Origin: Trogon surrucura | Taxonomy: Eukaryota; Chordata; Aves; Trogoniformes; Trogonidae | Assembly: GCA_020746105.1 (NCBI GenBank) | Contig: CM036618.1 | Span: 11,354,501 to 11,418,500, forward strand | DNA length: 64,000 bases | Reading direction: 5' to 3' | Part shown: positions 60,486-64,000 of the stretch, in pieces | Numbering within the stretch: the stretch's first letter is position 1 | How the letters are laid out: the number at the start of each line of letters is the position of its first letter | Notes under the pieces: model-generated | Database searches by the model: none | Told to the model about the DNA's origin: nothing | What the model saw: only the letters and a program-made list of their open reading frames with translations | Translations under genes and position numbers: made by a program

Positions 60486-61239
60486 CATTTTCATTTCAGT
60501 GCATAATAAGTGCATTAAAAAACATTTTGCCAGAACAAACGAGAATTGTTACTGATGTCTTTCTCCCACCAAAGATGGTCTCTCCTTTTATTGATACACC
60601 CTACTGAGAATTCTTTTTGAAGAGATTCCCCATTTCATCATGCCAGGACTACTCACAGCTGCTGTTGCTGTATCTCCAGAAGAGAAGAAGGTGATACTGA
60701 CCTTCCCTGGGTAGCTGCATTTCCAGGGTGCCCAGATGAGACACACTCACAAGCTCCAACCCAGTCTCGAGGTGGGAGTGCATAAGTGTTCTCCCCACTT
60801 GAACTGAGAATGACCAACAGGCCTTTCAGTGAGGCTTTTCTACATCTTCAGGATTTGCTCAGGATGCACTGGTACTGTTACAGAGCCAACTCCCCCCACA
60901 GAGCACTGGCTCTCAACAAGAAGAAACACCTTTCACAGAGATTGAACTTGGTGTGAACAGACTTAGGGAAGATGCAACCTTTCCTCAGGTGGAGACATCT
61001 GTGTGTGCACATGGACACAGCTGGACACGTTTCTGAGTTCCTTTGATGCTCTGACTTGCTCGCTGTCACCTCATCTCCAGTCAAAAGACAGACTGGGACC
61101 AGACTATTGGGAGCGAGGGGAGCAGATGAAGAGCAAAGGGAGGTCTGCATGAGACCAATCCTCTGTCTGAACACACGGCATGGGTCATGGGGAGACCTGT
61201 CCCAAGCTCAGGCACCTCACTGGCTCCAGTGGTGGGTAG

Positions 61240-61520
61240 ACCCTTCACGTTACACTCGGGCAGATGGAGCTGTGGGGTAGAGTTGGTTCGGTGTGACATC
61301 GTCATGCCGCAGTCGGTGTGGTCCCAGCCGTGTCAGCCTGGTCATGTCAGCACGGCTGAGTCAAGGAGGGTGGGATGAGCCACACCTCGTGTCCCCCCTC
61401 CACCAAAGCGGTGACACTAACAAGCAAGTGTAGGGATGTGGCACAGAGCTGCAATCCCACCACCCGACCCTGACGGGTGGACTCCCACACGGTGGCCTCA
61501 CCCTGTCGGTTTACTCACAG
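61240..61520. other. CpG-enriched patch
   Basis: About fourteen CpGs lie in 280 bp (cacgttacactcggg, ttcggtg, catcgtcatgccgcagtcgg, ccgaccctgacggg and others) within CpG-poor surroundings. No gene is recognisable on either strand. It may be a small regulatory element or an unrecognised exon. Confidence 0.4.
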
Positions 61521-63324
61521 CTTCACAAGTAGCAGAGAAAGGTCACACTCAGTTAAAACTGAAATGTGTTTTCTTGCATCTTGTCCCTCTTGGGCCAGAT
61601 GCTGTAGCCCTGACTTGGGCAAAGGTCCAATTGGAAATAATGAATGTGACTGCCTTGTAAGCACCTTAATGGAAAATATTGGTATAGTTAATTATACAGG
61701 GATGCAATGCTAACTCATTTCCCAGTGTTCAAAATACAAATATTAACACTTTCTCCTCTGGGGTTTTAAGAAGATTCGTTATCGCTGCAGTCTAACAGAA
61801 TATATAGATTTCGGAGCTATTGCAGTCAGTTTAAGGAAAAAGTTTCCAATGCTGATTTTAACATCACCGGCCAATAAAATGTAGGAGTGCTACATGCACA
61901 GAATCTGGCTGTTGAGTGCCTTTGCAAGAATGAGGTCTTTAGCCCTGGCCCTTTAAATATCCAAAACTAAGATTATTTTCAAAGCATGTTTTAGGACCAC
62001 AAAGAGATCTTAGAGTCCCCAAACTGGAGAACTGAAATACTTGGAGACAGGTACCCAGAACCCGGGACTTAAGTACTTTTTAAGAAATCCTGGGTAAATT
62101 GCCTTAAGTGAAAATGCCACTATCTCTCATTAAGAATCACAGGAAACAACACTACAAATTCACAGCATGGACTGAGTGTGCAGTTTAGCATTTGAAATCT
62201 TCAGAATGCAGACCCAGGTATCTCCACGCTATTTCTGACTGACTCTCCAGCTGTCAAATAAGGAGCCAGCTATTTCCATGTTAACCTGTCAGAAAAGCTC
62301 CACAGCTTTCTGGCTGGCAGAGCCCCCTGAGAACAAATGAGCAAAAGCCACTAAATGTGTTTTGCTCGCCTTGGTATTTGTTAACATCTCTGAACAACCC
62401 AGTGCACCCTAGCAGATATTCATAGGCTAGAAAAAAACAAAAGGCTCAACGTCATTCTTACACCTCTGCAAAAGGAATCCAGAGGATTTATGGAAATATA
62501 AAACTGTCTTGAGATTTCCTTTATAGGTACCTATGGGAGTTTTTCTGGAGGTGAAAAAAAAACAAAACAATCTGAGACACCAGCACTTTGCACATGTTTC
62601 TCAGGGGGAAAAAAAATGTCACAGGATGCATTTTGTACCAGCCCAGGCAGCCAAGCTGTGGCAGGGAGCAGAGCTCAGAGCACAGAGACAGCAAAGGATG
62701 AGGCAGGAGCGAAGTCCTGCCAGGAATCCATGACATAGAGGCTGAGGCTTTTTACTTTGCTTTGGGAATTAACGAGACCAGCAATTAAATCTAGAGAGGC
62801 TAGCACAGCCTCCCACTTCCAGGTCAAGAGTTTGCTGCAGTGAAAGAGTATTCACTCCAAGGCTAATGAAAACCTGCTTTTCTCCAAATCTGTTGCTTGA
62901 AAAATTAGCCCTATTGCTACTTTTCAATTTTCTGACCATTTTGTGGTAGCACAAAGCCAAACCCCACCAAGGGGCAGCAAGGGTGGAGGAGCACTGGGAG
63001 CCTGAGCCCAAGCTCACCACGCAGGAGGCACAGAGGCTCCTTGTGCTTCACAGCAACAAGGATGGATTAGTCACCACCTTGAGTTTTGAGTATGCTTCCA
63101 GCTGCCATCTGTAAAGGAAAATTAAGGAAGTAGCTCCCCCAAAGGAAAACAAAGCCACCACCCCCTGAAAGCTGCCCGACAGGTATTTCAGCCAGTAGAG
63201 AAAATACAAACAGAAGCGTGTGGAGGCAGGAGACAAACTGGTGCAGTTCAAAACCATCCAGGAGTCTTGCTTCGAGCTGAGGACAGTCTCCAGAAATCAC
63301 AACACTGCTCTCGCAAGTGTCAGC

Positions 63325-64000
63325 ATAGAATCTTTTAATACTTTACATAAAAAACTGCATACACAGTTCGTAATTTTATGTAAACATCATATACATCTCA
63401 GTTTTTGCCATGTCAGTTTAATAAAAACATAAACAGTCTCAGTACCACTGTTGAGGAAGAGGGAGAAAAGTAAACAAACATAATGGATACATTTGTTCTC
63501 TGAACCAGAGAAACACAAGGTTATTTTCACCTGGGCTGGCTACCCTGTGAAAATAAGTTTTAAATAAACCTAGATTCTTTAAACTGCCTTTTTGTAGTAA
63601 AGTCCGATGTCTTCACCGTGTAAGGAACAGTGCTTTCACCCCTTTTTTTCCACGGCAAGATGATACAGTGGTTTTGTCTTGTGTTTAAACCATTTAAAAC
63701 AAGACCCAGACGAGGTTACTGAGTAAGAATGTTTCCAATGCTACAGTGTTGTATGCAGATGACAAGTGCATTAAGTGTTTAATTTAAAAAAAAAAAAGAG
63801 GAAAGCCCACTATGTTGTGCAAAGTAATTTCTTTTTAAAATAAACTTTTAAATAAACCCAGATCAACATACTTGCAGAAGACAACACTAGAAGAAGGAGC
63901 AGGCACCAAGATCATAATATGGCAATATCATCCCCTTCCCCCTTGGCTCATCCTGCCTCATCCATCAGGAGAAGGATGTCCAGCAAGGAGGACAGAGCAG
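63325..64000. other. AT-rich block, possible 3' UTR on either strand
   Basis: The block has low complexity but no transposon similarity. It contains several AATAAA on the plus strand (63563-63568, 63839-63844, 63851-63856), and TTTTAAT near 63333 that reads ATTAAA on the minus strand. Two copies of a ~26-bp motif (aaaataagttttaaataaac at 63550-63569 and its relative at 63837-63857) lie about 287 bp apart. I cannot decide the strand or the parent gene. The window ends inside this region. Confidence 0.25.

Larger units (their letters stand above)
59746..63324. other. Non-coding, nothing recognised
   Basis: It contains T/A homopolymers (60363-60485), a CpG-enriched patch (61240-61520), and unique sequence elsewhere. 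No CR1 or LTR is visible. Confidence 0.5.

Overview
The window looks like intergenic or intronic DNA from a bird nuclear genome, most likely a neoavian. The evidence is about twenty dispersed copies of the avian CR1 LINE. Many keep the diagnostic 3' tail of repeated ATTCTATG or ATTCTGTG octamers; on the minus strand these read as runs of tcatagaat or tcacagaat. There is also an endogenous-retrovirus LTR of a kind widespread in birds. I found no convincing host protein-coding exon, no RNA gene, and nothing that suggests bacteria (no operons, CRISPR or ribosome-binding sites). The open frames in the window are short and unrelated to known proteins, except where they lie inside CR1 or retroviral remnants.

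Layout. 1-9.7 kb: no recognisable transposon or gene. 9.7-11.5 kb (possibly to 12.4 kb): a decayed antisense endogenous retrovirus with RT-, protease- and gag-position segments in retroviral order, interrupted by a CR1 piece that lacks its 3' end. 14.4-17.8 kb: four to five antisense CR1 copies and a 54-bp tandem duplication. 22.6-23.9 kb: a GC-rich sense LTR with TATA-like and AATAAA signals. 25.2-28.7 kb: antisense CR1 copies, two of them abutting head to tail. 34.8-44.4 kb: a block of sense CR1s. It includes the largest one (39.72-41.31 kb, reverse transcriptase with two frameshifts and a damaged catalytic box) and two copies that differ at only 3 of 268 positions. 47.2, 50.2 and 58.8 kb: antisense CR1s. 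59.3-59.7 kb and 63.3-64 kb: AT-rich blocks that resemble 3' UTR or conserved non-coding sequence; I cannot name a parent gene for either.

Nothing here is a clear new biological system. The observations most worth a second look are the retrovirus/CR1 chimera, the near-identical young CR1 pair, the recurrent head-to-tail CR1 pairs, the duplicated AP-1-containing 54-mer, a 44-nt perfect alternating purine-pyrimidine tract, and the UTR-like block with two Pumilio motifs. All boundaries are by eye and may be off by tens of bases.
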